Source: Sphingobacterium sp. | Lineage (GTDB): Bacteria; Bacteroidota; Bacteroidia; Sphingobacteriales; Sphingobacteriaceae | Length of the DNA: 64,000 nt | Assembly: GCA_031277685.1 (NCBI GenBank) | Contig: JAITLV010000268.1 | Coordinates: forward strand, 35,889 to 99,888 | Direction of reading: 5' to 3' | Shown: positions 45,838 through 53,124 of the stretch, piece after piece | Layout of the letters: each line of letters opens with the position of its first letter | Position numbering within the stretch: the stretch's first letter is position 1 | Program-made: the position numbers and the translations under genes | Notes under the pieces: generated by a model | What the model saw: the letters and a program-made list of their open reading frames with translations, nothing else | What the model was told of the DNA's origin: nothing | Database searches by the model: none

Positions 45838-46922
45838 AAATTATAGGAACACTCGTTACCATTGCGCTTATAGGACTGATAATGGTTAAAATAGGTTTTT
45901 CACAAAGTGAGAGAAAAATACAATCTCCCGAGAAAAGCCCAATGCATAACAATCAAAACAGCGAAATTTATTTTGCAGGAGGCTGCTTCTGGGGGACAGA
46001 ACATTACTTTAAGCAAATTAAGGGCGTAACAGCCACTGAAGTCGGTTATGCGAATGGAACTCTCCCCAAACCCACCTATGAACAGGTATCAACTGGCAAA
46101 ACGGGATCTGTAGAGACTGTAAAAGTAAATTACGATCCCACAATAGTTGATTTAAAGTTATTGATAGATTTATACTTTAAAACGATTGATCCCACAAGTT
46201 TAGATAAACAGGGAAATGATATTGGTACACAATATAGAACCGGGATCTACTTTACAAAAAAGTCAGATGAAAAAATAATACGAGAAGAGATGGAACAACT
46301 GGCGAAGAACTATCGTTCAAAACTCGTTGTTGAAATTAGTCCCTTACATAATTTTTATACCGCTGAAAATTATCACCAAAATTATCTAGAAAAAAATCCA
46401 CAGGGATACTGTCATATCTCTGCTGAGCTATTTGAGCAAGCCAAACAAGCAAATCCTCAACCCCTCCAATACAACAGGGTAGACAAAAAAACCTTAAAAA
46501 AAGAGCTAACTCCATTGCAATATGACGTGACGCAAAACAATGCTACTGAAAAAGCATTCGACAACGTATATTGGAACGAATTTCGGGAGGGTATCTATGT
46601 AGATGTTACAACAGGCGAACCGTTATTTATTTCCACTGATAAGTTTGAATCGGACTGCGGCTGGCCTAGCTTTTCCAGACCGATCAATGATAATTTAATT
46701 AGCGAAAAAAAAGACAAATCTTTTGGAATGAATAGAACTGAAGTAAGAAGTAAAACCGGTGATGCTCATCTAGGGCATGTTTTTAATGATGGCCCAACTG
46801 AACAAGGAGGGCTAAGATACTGTATCAATAGTGCATCCTTACGCTTTGTCCCGAAAGAACAGATGAAAGCCCAGGGTTATGAGAAATTTATTCCCTTACT
46901 TCAGAAAAAAAGCAACAAATAG
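45834..46922 (+). CDS. msrAB: Exported peptide-methionine sulfoxide reductase, MsrA-MsrB fusion
   Basis: 362 aa that reduces both S- and R-methionine sulfoxide in oxidised proteins. The N-terminus (MKIIGTLVTIALIGLIMVKI) is a signal peptide or anchor, placing it in the periplasm. MsrA comes first with catalytic Cys51 in AGGCFWGTEHYF, then GYANG and a C-terminal DPTSLDKQGNDIGTQYRTGI. MsrB follows with YWNEFREGIYVDVTTGEPLF, DCGWPSFSRPI, EVRSKTGDAHLGHVFNDGP and catalytic Cys in GLRYCINSASLRF (near 328). The MsrB zinc CxxC pairs are absent, a common variant. Gene order A-B with the DUF417 and sigma/anti-sigma genes indicates repair of oxidised envelope proteins. Confidence 0.95.
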   Translation: MKIIGTLVTIALIGLIMVKIGFSQSERKIQSPEKSPMHNNQNSEIYFAGGCFWGTEHYFKQIKGVTATEVGYANGTLPKPTYEQVSTGKTGSVETVKVNYDPTIVDLKLLIDLYFKTIDPTSLDKQGNDIGTQYRTGIYFTKKSDEKIIREEMEQLAKNYRSKLVVEISPLHNFYTAENYHQNYLEKNPQGYCHISAELFEQAKQANPQPLQYNRVDKKTLKKELTPLQYDVTQNNATEKAFDNVYWNEFREGIYVDVTTGEPLFISTDKFESDCGWPSFSRPINDNLISEKKDKSFGMNRTEVRSKTGDAHLGHVFNDGPTEQGGLRYCINSASLRFVPKEQMKAQGYEKFIPLLQKKSNK

Positions 46923-46986
46923 AGATAAGGCAAAATGTATATCCCAGTTTCTGTTATAGCTTTTTTAAGGTTACTGACATCCTCTT

Positions 46987-47027
46987 CTAAAGTTTTATTA
47001 AACGATAAACGTTTAGAAACTTATTTT
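46987..47027 (+). terminator. Probable terminator of the ECF/msrAB operon
   Basis: CTAAAGTTT and AAACGTTTAG form a stem with one bulge, followed within 5 nt by TTATTTTTTTG. It lies about 65 bp after the msrAB stop. Confidence 0.45.
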
Positions 47028-47185
47028 TTTGATTTATATGAATCGAAAGCAGTGGGCATGCAAGAATAATGAGCAACCAATCTCCTTTATGTACAGCTGA
47101 TTGTAATAGCGTATATGATATATACTGTTCGACACTATAACACGCCATACATTAAACATGCTCATCTACTCTCAATTCATATACA

Positions 47186-47230
47186 AATATAGCAAACAAA
47201 ACTAATATAATTAGTTTTGTTTGCTATATT
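47186..47230. repeat. Perfect 21-bp inverted repeat with 3-nt loop
   Basis: The arm 47186-47206 (starting AATATAGCAAAC) is the exact reverse complement of 47210-47230, with ATA between. It is AT-rich and not followed by a T-run. It could be a bidirectional terminator, a large operator or the footprint of a mobile element. It lies between the msrAB operon and the double-glycine peptide gene. Confidence 0.75.
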
Positions 47231-47454
47231 AATTAGCTTAATAAATAAAGGACTATGATTCACGTAATTTAGTTCTCAAAACATAAGCTTTACTCACCAA
47301 AAGTGAAAATTACTAAAATATCCATTTGTGACTTTACCCATCTAGCATAAATTGATTAGCTAATAACGGAAATACGGTATCTTCCTACAAATATTAATCA
47401 TACCTATTTTATCTATCACCTTATTATTAGTTTAAGATAAAATTTAAAAAAATC

Positions 47455-47676
47455 ATGAAATCAATTGAAAATTTATCGCAATTTAAGCTCGCACAAGACG
47501 AGCAACAAACTGTACAGGGAGGATTCAATCCAATGGGTTCGATTTCGCTCTCATTCGAATCAGCTCAAGGAGGAGAAAGTGGAGGCACAATAGGCGTCTA
47601 TCTTAATGGAAGTCATGTTTCAAACACCTACTTTTTCACTGACCACAATTGGGTGTATACAAGTAGTTATATGTAA
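47455..47676 (+). CDS. Double-glycine leader peptide, putative secreted bacteriocin or RiPP-like precursor
   Basis: 73 aa. The first 23 residues, MKSIENLSQFKLAQDEQQTV plus QGG, match the Bacteroidota GG-type leader (roughly 'MKxLxNLSxFxLxxxExxxVxGG') recognised by C39-peptidase ABC exporters. The core after GG is Gly/Ser/aromatic-rich (FNPMGSISLSFESAQGGESG, then HNWVYTSSYM) and has no Cys. No exporter, peptidase or modifying enzyme is nearby, so any processing must come from elsewhere. An inverted repeat lies upstream and a 12-bp hairpin terminator just downstream, so it is an independent single-gene transcript. Confidence 0.65.
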   Translation: MKSIENLSQFKLAQDEQQTVQGGFNPMGSISLSFESAQGGESGGTIGVYLNGSHVSNTYFFTDHNWVYTSSYM

Positions 47677-47687
47677 GGACCAATGAA

Positions 47688-47730
47688 CCTGTTTCTCCAA
47701 ATAAAAGGCTTTACTATCTGGAGAAACAGG
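47688..47730 (+). terminator. Hairpin after the double-glycine peptide gene
   Basis: CCTGTTTCTCCA (47688-47699) pairs with TGGAGAAACAGG (47719-47730), a 12-bp stem with a 19-nt loop, 11 bp after the stop codon. Only GTTTC follows, so termination may be partial. It lies between convergent genes and could act on both. Confidence 0.6.
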
Positions 47731-47795
47731 GTTTCACCTTAGTCGTCTACTCCCTTATACTTTCAAAAAGAGACTGGATTCAAATAATACCATAT

Positions 47796-48602
47796 CTACA
47801 ATGAACGGCTAATATCGACCACATTAAAAATCTGATCAACATCATCCAAACTAATGTCAAAATCTGGATAAGTAGCTTTATCCGAATTGAGCGAACGTAG
47901 TGTAAGAATTCCATTCGTTACATCGTGATGGGCAATTTCCTTAATAATCACCCCTTCATACCGATGTACAACGACCCAGTACCGGTATTTATGCGTGTGG
48001 AATTTTGATTGCCACAGTTCTCGTTTAATCAAACGGCCAGTGACAATATCTCCATCAAGAACGCTAGCATCCGTTCCGTCTGTCATACTATCACCACTGA
48101 CTTCAAAAGAACGGTAAGCTCCTTTGTGAAATTCATTTACGGTGATAAAATGCGCAGGTAAATCATCCATATATTCAGCATCTGAGAAGCCTGACAAATA
48201 GCCTGCCTTTGCCTTTTCGGTAACCAGTTTGGTCTGCATCAAATAACGCCCCGGTGATACCTCAAAGAATATATTGTTTTTATTTTCATCAATAAATTTG
48301 ACGTCGTTGGAAAAATATCCAATGGATCTTCCATTCCCAACGTTGACCATCGAAGCTGCTTCTGGCTGAACAAATAACCCAGGTAGATTTCGCTCTCCTT
48401 TCCCATAGAGTAGCCAATCGTATTGAACCTGAGGAAAAGCATTTTGAATACGGGTTTTCATCGTGAGGCCTATCGGGTATTCCCCCTTCTTAATACGTGA
48501 ATATACCTGCTCACGTACATCTAGTAAACTCGCAAATTCCCGATTAGTAACCCCCATTTCCAAGCGTAAAACTTCAAAGTTATTATCTGGATAAGTTTCC
48601 AT
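47796..48602 (-). CDS. LexA/CI-type self-cleaving repressor (XRE + S24)
   Basis: 268 aa. An N-terminal helix-turn-helix (VLRLEMGVTNREFASLLDVR, about 11-55) precedes an S24 peptidase domain. The nucleophile Ser172 is in FEVSGDSMTDG and the general base Lys221 in EGVIIKEIAHH. An Ala133-Gly134 bond in TEKAKAGYLSGF lies 38 residues before the Ser, as in LexA. Thus the parts needed for RecA-stimulated autocleavage look intact. Such proteins keep prophage or SOS genes off until DNA damage. It is divergent from the 207-aa gene across an operator-rich gap. Confidence 0.92.
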   Translation of the reverse strand: METYPDNNFEVLRLEMGVTNREFASLLDVREQVYSRIKKGEYPIGLTMKTRIQNAFPQVQYDWLLYGKGERNLPGLFVQPEAASMVNVGNGRSIGYFSNDVKFIDENKNNIFFEVSPGRYLMQTKLVTEKAKAGYLSGFSDAEYMDDLPAHFITVNEFHKGAYRSFEVSGDSMTDGTDASVLDGDIVTGRLIKRELWQSKFHTHKYRYWVVVHRYEGVIIKEIAHHDVTNGILTLRSLNSDKATYPDFDISLDDVDQIFNVVDISRSL

Positions 48603-48945
48603 GTTTTTATAGGATATTTAATAAATGTTACACTAATTCATAACAATCTGACACTAAGTTACACAACTTATTAAACCTAAACAAACAAACAACCATACAA
48701 AAAATACAAAACACTAAATATCAACACTTTAAAATTAAACAAATAAGTTTAACATTTTAAATAAATAAAATTTATTTAAAAAAATTAACATCAAAAAAGA
48801 CAGAATGATTAACAAATTTGTTTAACTTTGTTTAACAATTAACAATCACCAAGAGACGCACAATAAAAAGAATTATCCATCAGCAATAACGTTGATAGGC
48901 TTACAGGCGGAATAAGTAAGTATAAAATAAAAAAGGAGATAAAAA
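48603..48945. promoter_or_regulatory. Divergent control region with several operator-like repeats
   Basis: Reading from the repressor side: GTTA-N10-TAAC at 48627-48644; AAGTT-ACAC-AACTT at 48656-48669; an 11-bp perfect AT palindrome at 48756-48780 (TTTAAATAAAT, AAA, ATTTATTTAAA); and a tandem TTTGTTTAAC repeat at 48818-48837 overlapping the -7 candidate TAACTTTG (48824-48831). This resembles a repressor-controlled lambda-type switch region. Which site the repressor binds cannot be told from sequence. Confidence 0.6.
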
Positions 48946-49569
48946 ATGGAACGTTTCATCACAAAAGAACAACTATTGGATAGACCAATTCGACCTAACT
49001 ATGGACATATCCCAAAACAGGATATTATTTCAGAACAAACGCAAGACGCAGAACTAATGGCAACACTATTAGGTCAACAAAAATCAATACCTGATAAAAG
49101 ACAACAAAACGACAAGATCAATCCCCAACGTATGAACATGCTATATCATTCTTTCATTATGAGTTTTTTAAAAGAAAATCATCCAGAAATATTAAGATCA
49201 ATAGACAAAATATATGAACCCGATCTTTCCAAAATTAGTCAGGTTATCGACTGTTATTGTGATTTTATGAGAATACCACCACAACAGATTATGGGTGAAT
49301 ATATCAACTACAAAGACATTCAACACCGGTATAAGGCGATCGCGGTTGTCTTGCGTATTTTTCAACCTGAAAAATTGGATAACCTAAAAACAAAGGTAAA
49401 AAGTACAATATATAAAGAACTGGAGCCTTATTTAAAGATAAATAGTGACACGCTACAAAAATCTATTATATGTGCATGTAATCAATTCGACATGTATAAT
49501 GACTTCAAGAAAGACATCAAGCAAGCGGCAAATTATTATTTCATCAACAAACGGTTCAATGATAAATAA
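48946..49569 (+). CDS. Orphan protein opposite the repressor, unknown function
   Basis: 207 aa, all-helical, no signal peptide or membrane segment. Sequence such as TQDAELMATLLGQQKSIPDK, MLYHSFIMSFLKENHPEILR and FDMYNDFKKDIKQAANYYF matches no family I know. It has an unusually strong Shine-Dalgarno for Bacteroidota, AAAGGAGA (48932-48939) six bases before the ATG, often seen in phage-derived genes. It is read away from the self-cleaving repressor and toward the lysis cassette, with which it shares a terminator. It may be an antirepressor, activator or effector; none is shown. Confidence 0.7.
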   Translation: MERFITKEQLLDRPIRPNYGHIPKQDIISEQTQDAELMATLLGQQKSIPDKRQQNDKINPQRMNMLYHSFIMSFLKENHPEILRSIDKIYEPDLSKISQVIDCYCDFMRIPPQQIMGEYINYKDIQHRYKAIAVVLRIFQPEKLDNLKTKVKSTIYKELEPYLKINSDTLQKSIICACNQFDMYNDFKKDIKQAANYYFINKRFNDK

Positions 49570-49586
49570 GATTATTTCCCAAAAGT

Positions 49587-49635
49587 TATACCGATCATAA
49601 AACAGACGAATTTGGAGTTTTATTTGATCGGTATA
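49587..49635. terminator. Long hairpin between the orphan gene and the lysis cassette
   Basis: TATACCGATCA (49587-49597) pairs with TGATCGGTATA (49625-49635), extended inward by TAAAAC/GTTTTA (49598-49603, 49617-49622) with a bulge. It lies between two convergent genes (stops at 49569 and 49654) and probably ends both transcripts. Confidence 0.65.
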
Positions 49636-49653
49636 CTAATCAGCTACAAACTG

Positions 49654-50154
49654 TTATACCTTCCTTCTGAACCACCAGACTACACTAAATAGCAAGACAA
49701 GTAAACCTCCCAGAAAATAAAATAGACTTGTAACCGCTGGTCTTTCCTTTCGATTCGAAGTGTTTTCAACGAACTGTAGTTGTTCTTCTTTGTACTGAAT
49801 CTTTTGGGCTGATTGTTGACGCTGCACAGAAACGGATCTCTTAAACAAACTGCTACTATCTATATAATTTATCCGTTTTTTTTTCACGCTTCCTTTGCCT
49901 ATTCGTACAATACCATCGGGTCTAATTTCAATCTCTTCACCTTCAATCTGCATAAGATCTTCTACCCTTCTCGAAAGTCTATGAGCCAAATGTTCGATCT
50001 TTAGCTGTCTATTATTTGAGTCTTCCATCGACATTAAGCCAATTTTTCCGTCCCTATTCACCTTTCGTGATTTTTCTGTTTTCACCACCTTTTTAAATAA
50101 ACCGCAGCTACTAACGAGTAGTAGCATTACGGTCAATAGGATTATATTTTTCAT
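49654..50154 (-). CDS. Candidate unimolecular spanin (lipoprotein with C-terminal membrane anchor)
   Basis: 166 aa. The N-terminus is a lipoprotein signal ending LLLVSSC (Cys17). The middle is charged (TEKSRKVNRDGKIGLMSMED; RRVEDLMQIEGEEIEIRPDG; KIQYKEEQLQFVENTSNRKE). The C-terminus is one membrane helix, TSLFYFLGGLLVLLFSVVWW, ending RRKV, which is the correct topology for an inner-membrane anchor with the tail inside. Lipidation at one end and an inner-membrane helix at the other is the definition of a u-spanin, which joins the two membranes and fuses them during lysis. It overlaps the holin-like gene by 44 bp. No sequence match to a named spanin was possible without a search. Confidence 0.6.
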   Translation of the reverse strand: MKNIILLTVMLLLVSSCGLFKKVVKTEKSRKVNRDGKIGLMSMEDSNNRQLKIEHLAHRLSRRVEDLMQIEGEEIEIRPDGIVRIGKGSVKKKRINYIDSSSLFKRSVSVQRQQSAQKIQYKEEQLQFVENTSNRKERPAVTSLFYFLGGLLVLLFSVVWWFRRKV

Positions 50155-50494
50155 TTTTCACTCTTTTTAATTCAATCTGTAATTCATTGTAAAGTTTCAT
50201 CAGGTCATCATATTTCACCTGCAACTCTGTTAAAGTTTTTGAACATGCCATACGATCCTCATGAGCCAGCTTAAGACCCTCATTAAGATCCTCAATAATA
50301 GCCCTTAAGTGTTCTATATCTTTTTCTAACCGATTTGCATACCCTTCCCACTTATCGATAACTTTCCCCGCATTTTCCACATTCGTTGCCTCTACCTCCG
50401 CCTGCTGCTTGGGCCGCCCAACGAGGTAGCCACCAATAGCCGTGACAACAGGAATAATCAGCTTTTCCAAAATTTCAACTAGTTCCATAATCAT
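50111..50494 (-). CDS. Holin-like small membrane protein with coiled coil
   Basis: 127 aa. One N-terminal hydrophobic helix (about 7-27, ILEKLIIPVVTAIGGYLVG) is followed by a long charged coiled coil (KWEGYANRLEKDIEHLRAII; MKLYNELQIELKRVKNEKYN). Proteins like this lie next to amidases in Bacteroidota prophages and may be holins or accessory anchors; direct evidence of hole formation is lacking. It overlaps the amidase gene by 4 bp (50491-50494) and the spanin-like gene by 44 bp, so the three are translated as a unit. Confidence 0.6.
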   Translation of the reverse strand: MIMELVEILEKLIIPVVTAIGGYLVGRPKQQAEVEATNVENAGKVIDKWEGYANRLEKDIEHLRAIIEDLNEGLKLAHEDRMACSKTLTELQVKYDDLMKLYNELQIELKRVKNEKYNPIDRNATTR

Positions 50495-51015
50495 TCTTTT
50501 TTTATGAGTGGTTTAAACTTCATCCAAGGGAATTGTATCCCTGGATCTTCCTTTCTTGCTGGAGCAATATCATTGTGCCCCAAAATTTCCCGAATCGGAT
50601 AATGTGCAATAATTGCCTGACAGACCTCGATCGCTTTATTGATCTGTATTTCACTATATAGCTCCGATCCTTTATTTTGCAACTCGATCCCAATACTATA
50701 CCTATTCAGATCTTTCAGCCCAGCCCAAGAACTCTGTCCAGCATGCCAACATTTGATATTGAATGCTGCCAGCTGTGTCACAAGACCATCCCGACCGATA
50801 TGTACATGAGCTGACACCTTGCTCTTGGGATCCAACATCCAGTGGATTGCACTACTACCGTTAGATGCACCATCATAATGCATAATGATATATATAGGCT
50901 GAATAATACCGCCTTTATTCGGTGTTTCCCTATAGGAAACACCCACCAATTGATCTTCTTTAATGTTCATATCTCTTTTTATTACGTATGTTTTTACCTC
51001 GATTAAGCGCTTCAT
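50491..51015 (-). CDS. N-acetylmuramoyl-L-alanine amidase (Amidase_2), endolysin-like
   Basis: 174 aa, the catalytic domain only. Zinc ligands are His46 (IYIIMHYDGAS), His147 (ILGHNDIAPARK) and Asp157 (EDPGIQFPW). The expected Glu is in SIGIELQNKG and the substrate-site stretch is KVSAHVHIGRDGLVTQLAAF. No signal peptide, as in phage endolysins that leave through a holin. It cleaves the lactyl-L-Ala amide of peptidoglycan. First gene of a three-gene cassette, which lacks phage structural genes around it. Confidence 0.93.
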   Translation of the reverse strand: MKRLIEVKTYVIKRDMNIKEDQLVGVSYRETPNKGGIIQPIYIIMHYDGASNGSSAIHWMLDPKSKVSAHVHIGRDGLVTQLAAFNIKCWHAGQSSWAGLKDLNRYSIGIELQNKGSELYSEIQINKAIEVCQAIIAHYPIREILGHNDIAPARKEDPGIQFPWMKFKPLIKKE

Positions 51016-51525
51016 TTTTTAAGATTCTAGTTTTATTCAAGAAAGACGACAATATTTACCTTCATCATCGTTATCTCAACACAAACTTAAGTGCGAAATC
51101 GGTCTAAAAAATGAAATATCAAGGGTATATAAGCGGTATAAAAAAGCTACCGAATATCTATTCAAAAACGAGGTGTTATTATTGTTGAGCAGTCGAAAAA
51201 AGCCACATCATGATGTGCTTGGTTCTAATTGTAATAATAAAAAGCAAATTCAGTTTAAACTGACCTATTACGTATTGAGTTTAGCAATAAGTAGGTAAAA
51301 GCGCTAATATAGATTTAGATCTCTATACCAAAAGTCTGAAAATGAAATTCTATTTCCTAAGTGGGCAAGTCCAACCTTTCTTACATGTTTAACTTACTTG
51401 CCATTTCAGGTCTTAATGAAAGCTATTTTGTAGCAAAGATTTAAAAGATTAACTGAGAAACGCCCCATAACGGAACCTAATCATATTTTTTCAACTGAGT
51501 TCCATACAGAGCAGTATATGATATG

Positions 51526-51654
51526 CTAATCTAATAACCGCCTACTCAGCAGATAGGAAAATGCTGTAACTCCGATTTTTAACCAGGCATCATCAATTTG
51601 AAAATTAGGACTATGGTTCATCGTTATTACACCTTTTTCAACCCTATATTTAAG
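51526..51654 (-). pseudogene. C-terminal remnant of an M20-type amidohydrolase
   Basis: A 42-codon minus frame reads ...KGVITMNHSPNFQIDDAWLK then IGVTAFSYLLSRRLLD and a stop. This matches the end of M20 amino-acid amidohydrolases, where 'HSPxFxIDExALxxGVxxF' is the last conserved block. The catalytic part is missing and the frame is closed by a stop just upstream, so only a scar remains. Confidence 0.5.
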
Positions 51655-51779
51655 TCAAAAAAAGCGATAAATGGTGGATATAGACAGGTAAGTAACATCT
51701 AAACAGGGTATGGTATAAAAAACATTTCTCGCTTTCCATTGTTATTTGATCGTTATAGCATAGGATGAGTTATATCGTG

Positions 51780-51812
51780 AAGGCTAGGAAATCGGTTCGC
51801 CTAGCCTTTTTT
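51780..51812 (+). terminator. Plus-strand intrinsic terminator with no gene upstream
   Basis: AAGGCTAGG (51780-51788) pairs with CCTAGCCTT (51800-51808), then TTTT. It is a textbook plus-strand terminator, yet no plus gene ends within 2 kb. It may mark an unannotated small RNA or be a relic of a lost gene. Confidence 0.65.
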
Positions 51813-51916
51813 ATCAATCCCGAAGCTGGCCACTTTAAATAAGAAACAGACAGTATACTAGGCTTTATTTGGCACAAAATTGACCAGATTTCCAATAATA
51901 CCAGATTTCCCAGAAC

Positions 51917-53005
51917 TCAATGAAATGTAGGCCTAAGCTTCAATGCTAATTCATAATAAGGTCGTATCGAATGATGCAACATCATCTCATCGCTTTTACT
52001 CTCATCAAACATCTGGGTGTATTCCTGATCGGGTGTTAAAATTATATGCGTACCTGTACGGACATAGTCATTGCTTGGGAAATAGACTGGCTCTTTAAAA
52101 TTTGGCAAATACACCCGAACCATTTTTGACACTTGTTTCCCAAGTATCTTCTGATAATTTACTACTGCTTTCTCTGATGGATTTTTTAGCATCCGAAATG
52201 CAATTCTCTTTTTTAAGCCTTGCTTTTTAATAGAGGAAACTATGGGCGTCACGGGGTTCCGACTTGGAAGATCCCGCATCTGCTGTACAGTAAATGGCAT
52301 TTGAGGAACCCAGTCTTTGGGGTTAACAACTTGATAAGCCCAACCATAGCTTTTATTTTCATATTCATAAGCGAAATAAAGATTTCCTGGCTTAGGCGCG
52401 GCCGAACAATAGGTCTTGAACCGAATGTCCTTAGGCAAACGACCTGCATCTTGTAGTTGGTAAAAATAGGCAGTCAACAGATAACTAATACCACCACCCT
52501 GGCTATGTCCTATAATCAAAATATCTCTTGTGCCCTGTTTATAAAGTGAATCTATTTGGGGCAACATATCCCTAGAAAGATAAGCTGTACTGATTAAGTA
52601 TCCTACATGAACAGCAGCATTGGGATCATTGGATAATTTATAATCAAATACAAAGTTGGTATCTATTTCCAATTTGCCAGTAGCTGGCACCATCGCGGCA
52701 TAAAGATTTGCTAACCAACTCGGATTGCCATCTACTGACCCTCGCGTACAAAAAATCGCTGTATTCGCATCCTTTTGCCATAGCTCATACAAATTATTAA
52801 GTCCCATTGACAAACTTCGATAGATCAATTTAGAAGATTCAGGTGCTGGAATGGGAGACGATTCGGAGCTATCCTTCCCATAGATATGAGCATTGACCCG
52901 TAACATCTCTTGATATTCCGGAATATCAAAACCGGGATTAAGCCGCTGGGCCCTGACCGCAGTAACAATCAAAAGTACCCAACCAAGTAACCAATATTTT
53001 ATCAT
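51917..53005 (-). CDS. Secreted lipase-3-like hydrolase
   Basis: 362 aa from the ATG at 53005 (MIKYWLLGWVLLIVTAVRAQ, signal peptide); a TTG four codons earlier is not preferred. The nucleophile elbow is IIGHSQGGG with Ser168. The block FKTYCSAAPKPGNLYFAYEY, VNPKDWVPQMP and TGTHIILTPD are typical of class-3 lipases, which carry Asp in the 'xxDxVP' stretch and a later His (LHHSIRPYYELA). It probably hydrolyses lipid or other esters outside the cytoplasm. Single gene, divergent from the phytochrome kinase. Confidence 0.88.
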   Translation of the reverse strand: MIKYWLLGWVLLIVTAVRAQRLNPGFDIPEYQEMLRVNAHIYGKDSSESSPIPAPESSKLIYRSLSMGLNNLYELWQKDANTAIFCTRGSVDGNPSWLANLYAAMVPATGKLEIDTNFVFDYKLSNDPNAAVHVGYLISTAYLSRDMLPQIDSLYKQGTRDILIIGHSQGGGISYLLTAYFYQLQDAGRLPKDIRFKTYCSAAPKPGNLYFAYEYENKSYGWAYQVVNPKDWVPQMPFTVQQMRDLPSRNPVTPIVSSIKKQGLKKRIAFRMLKNPSEKAVVNYQKILGKQVSKMVRVYLPNFKEPVYFPSNDYVRTGTHIILTPDQEYTQMFDESKSDEMMLHHSIRPYYELALKLRPTFH

Positions 53006-53124
53006 CTTGAATCTCAATTAGCGTAAATAAATTAAAAAAAGTTGAATTGGAGCCAACACCTGTTCAGTAGCAATAGCTATGCCTTTTATTTTGTACTTTA
53101 GAAGAATATATCAAAAGGCATTTT

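Larger units (their letters stand above)
46923..47454. other. 532-bp gap after msrAB
   Basis: No supported gene. Its main features are a probable terminator at 46987-47027 and a long perfect inverted repeat at 47186-47230, both listed. TAGTTTAA near 47430 is a poor match to a -7 box for the small peptide gene at 47455. Confidence 0.5.
51016..51916. other. 901-bp gap upstream of the lysis cassette
   Basis: No intact gene. It contains a decayed AGCCAC-type hairpin (51201-51216), an M20 amidohydrolase fragment (51526-51654), a plus-strand terminator (51780-51812), and presumably the cassette promoter just right of 51015, where no TAnnTTTG is evident. It looks like a junction of lost genes. Confidence 0.5.

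Noticed and set aside
46922..47015. Minus frame reading EEDVSNLKKAITETGIYIL antisense to the msrAB end
   Set aside because: Protein-like but lacks a start, overlaps msrAB and the terminator, and matches nothing I know.
47796..51015. Complete prophage
   Set aside because: No integrase, terminase, capsid or tail genes and no clear att repeats are present in the window.
51201..51221. AGCCACATCA-TGATGTG hairpin as a working terminator
   Set aside because: The outer stem is broken and no gene ends nearby; treated as a decayed copy.
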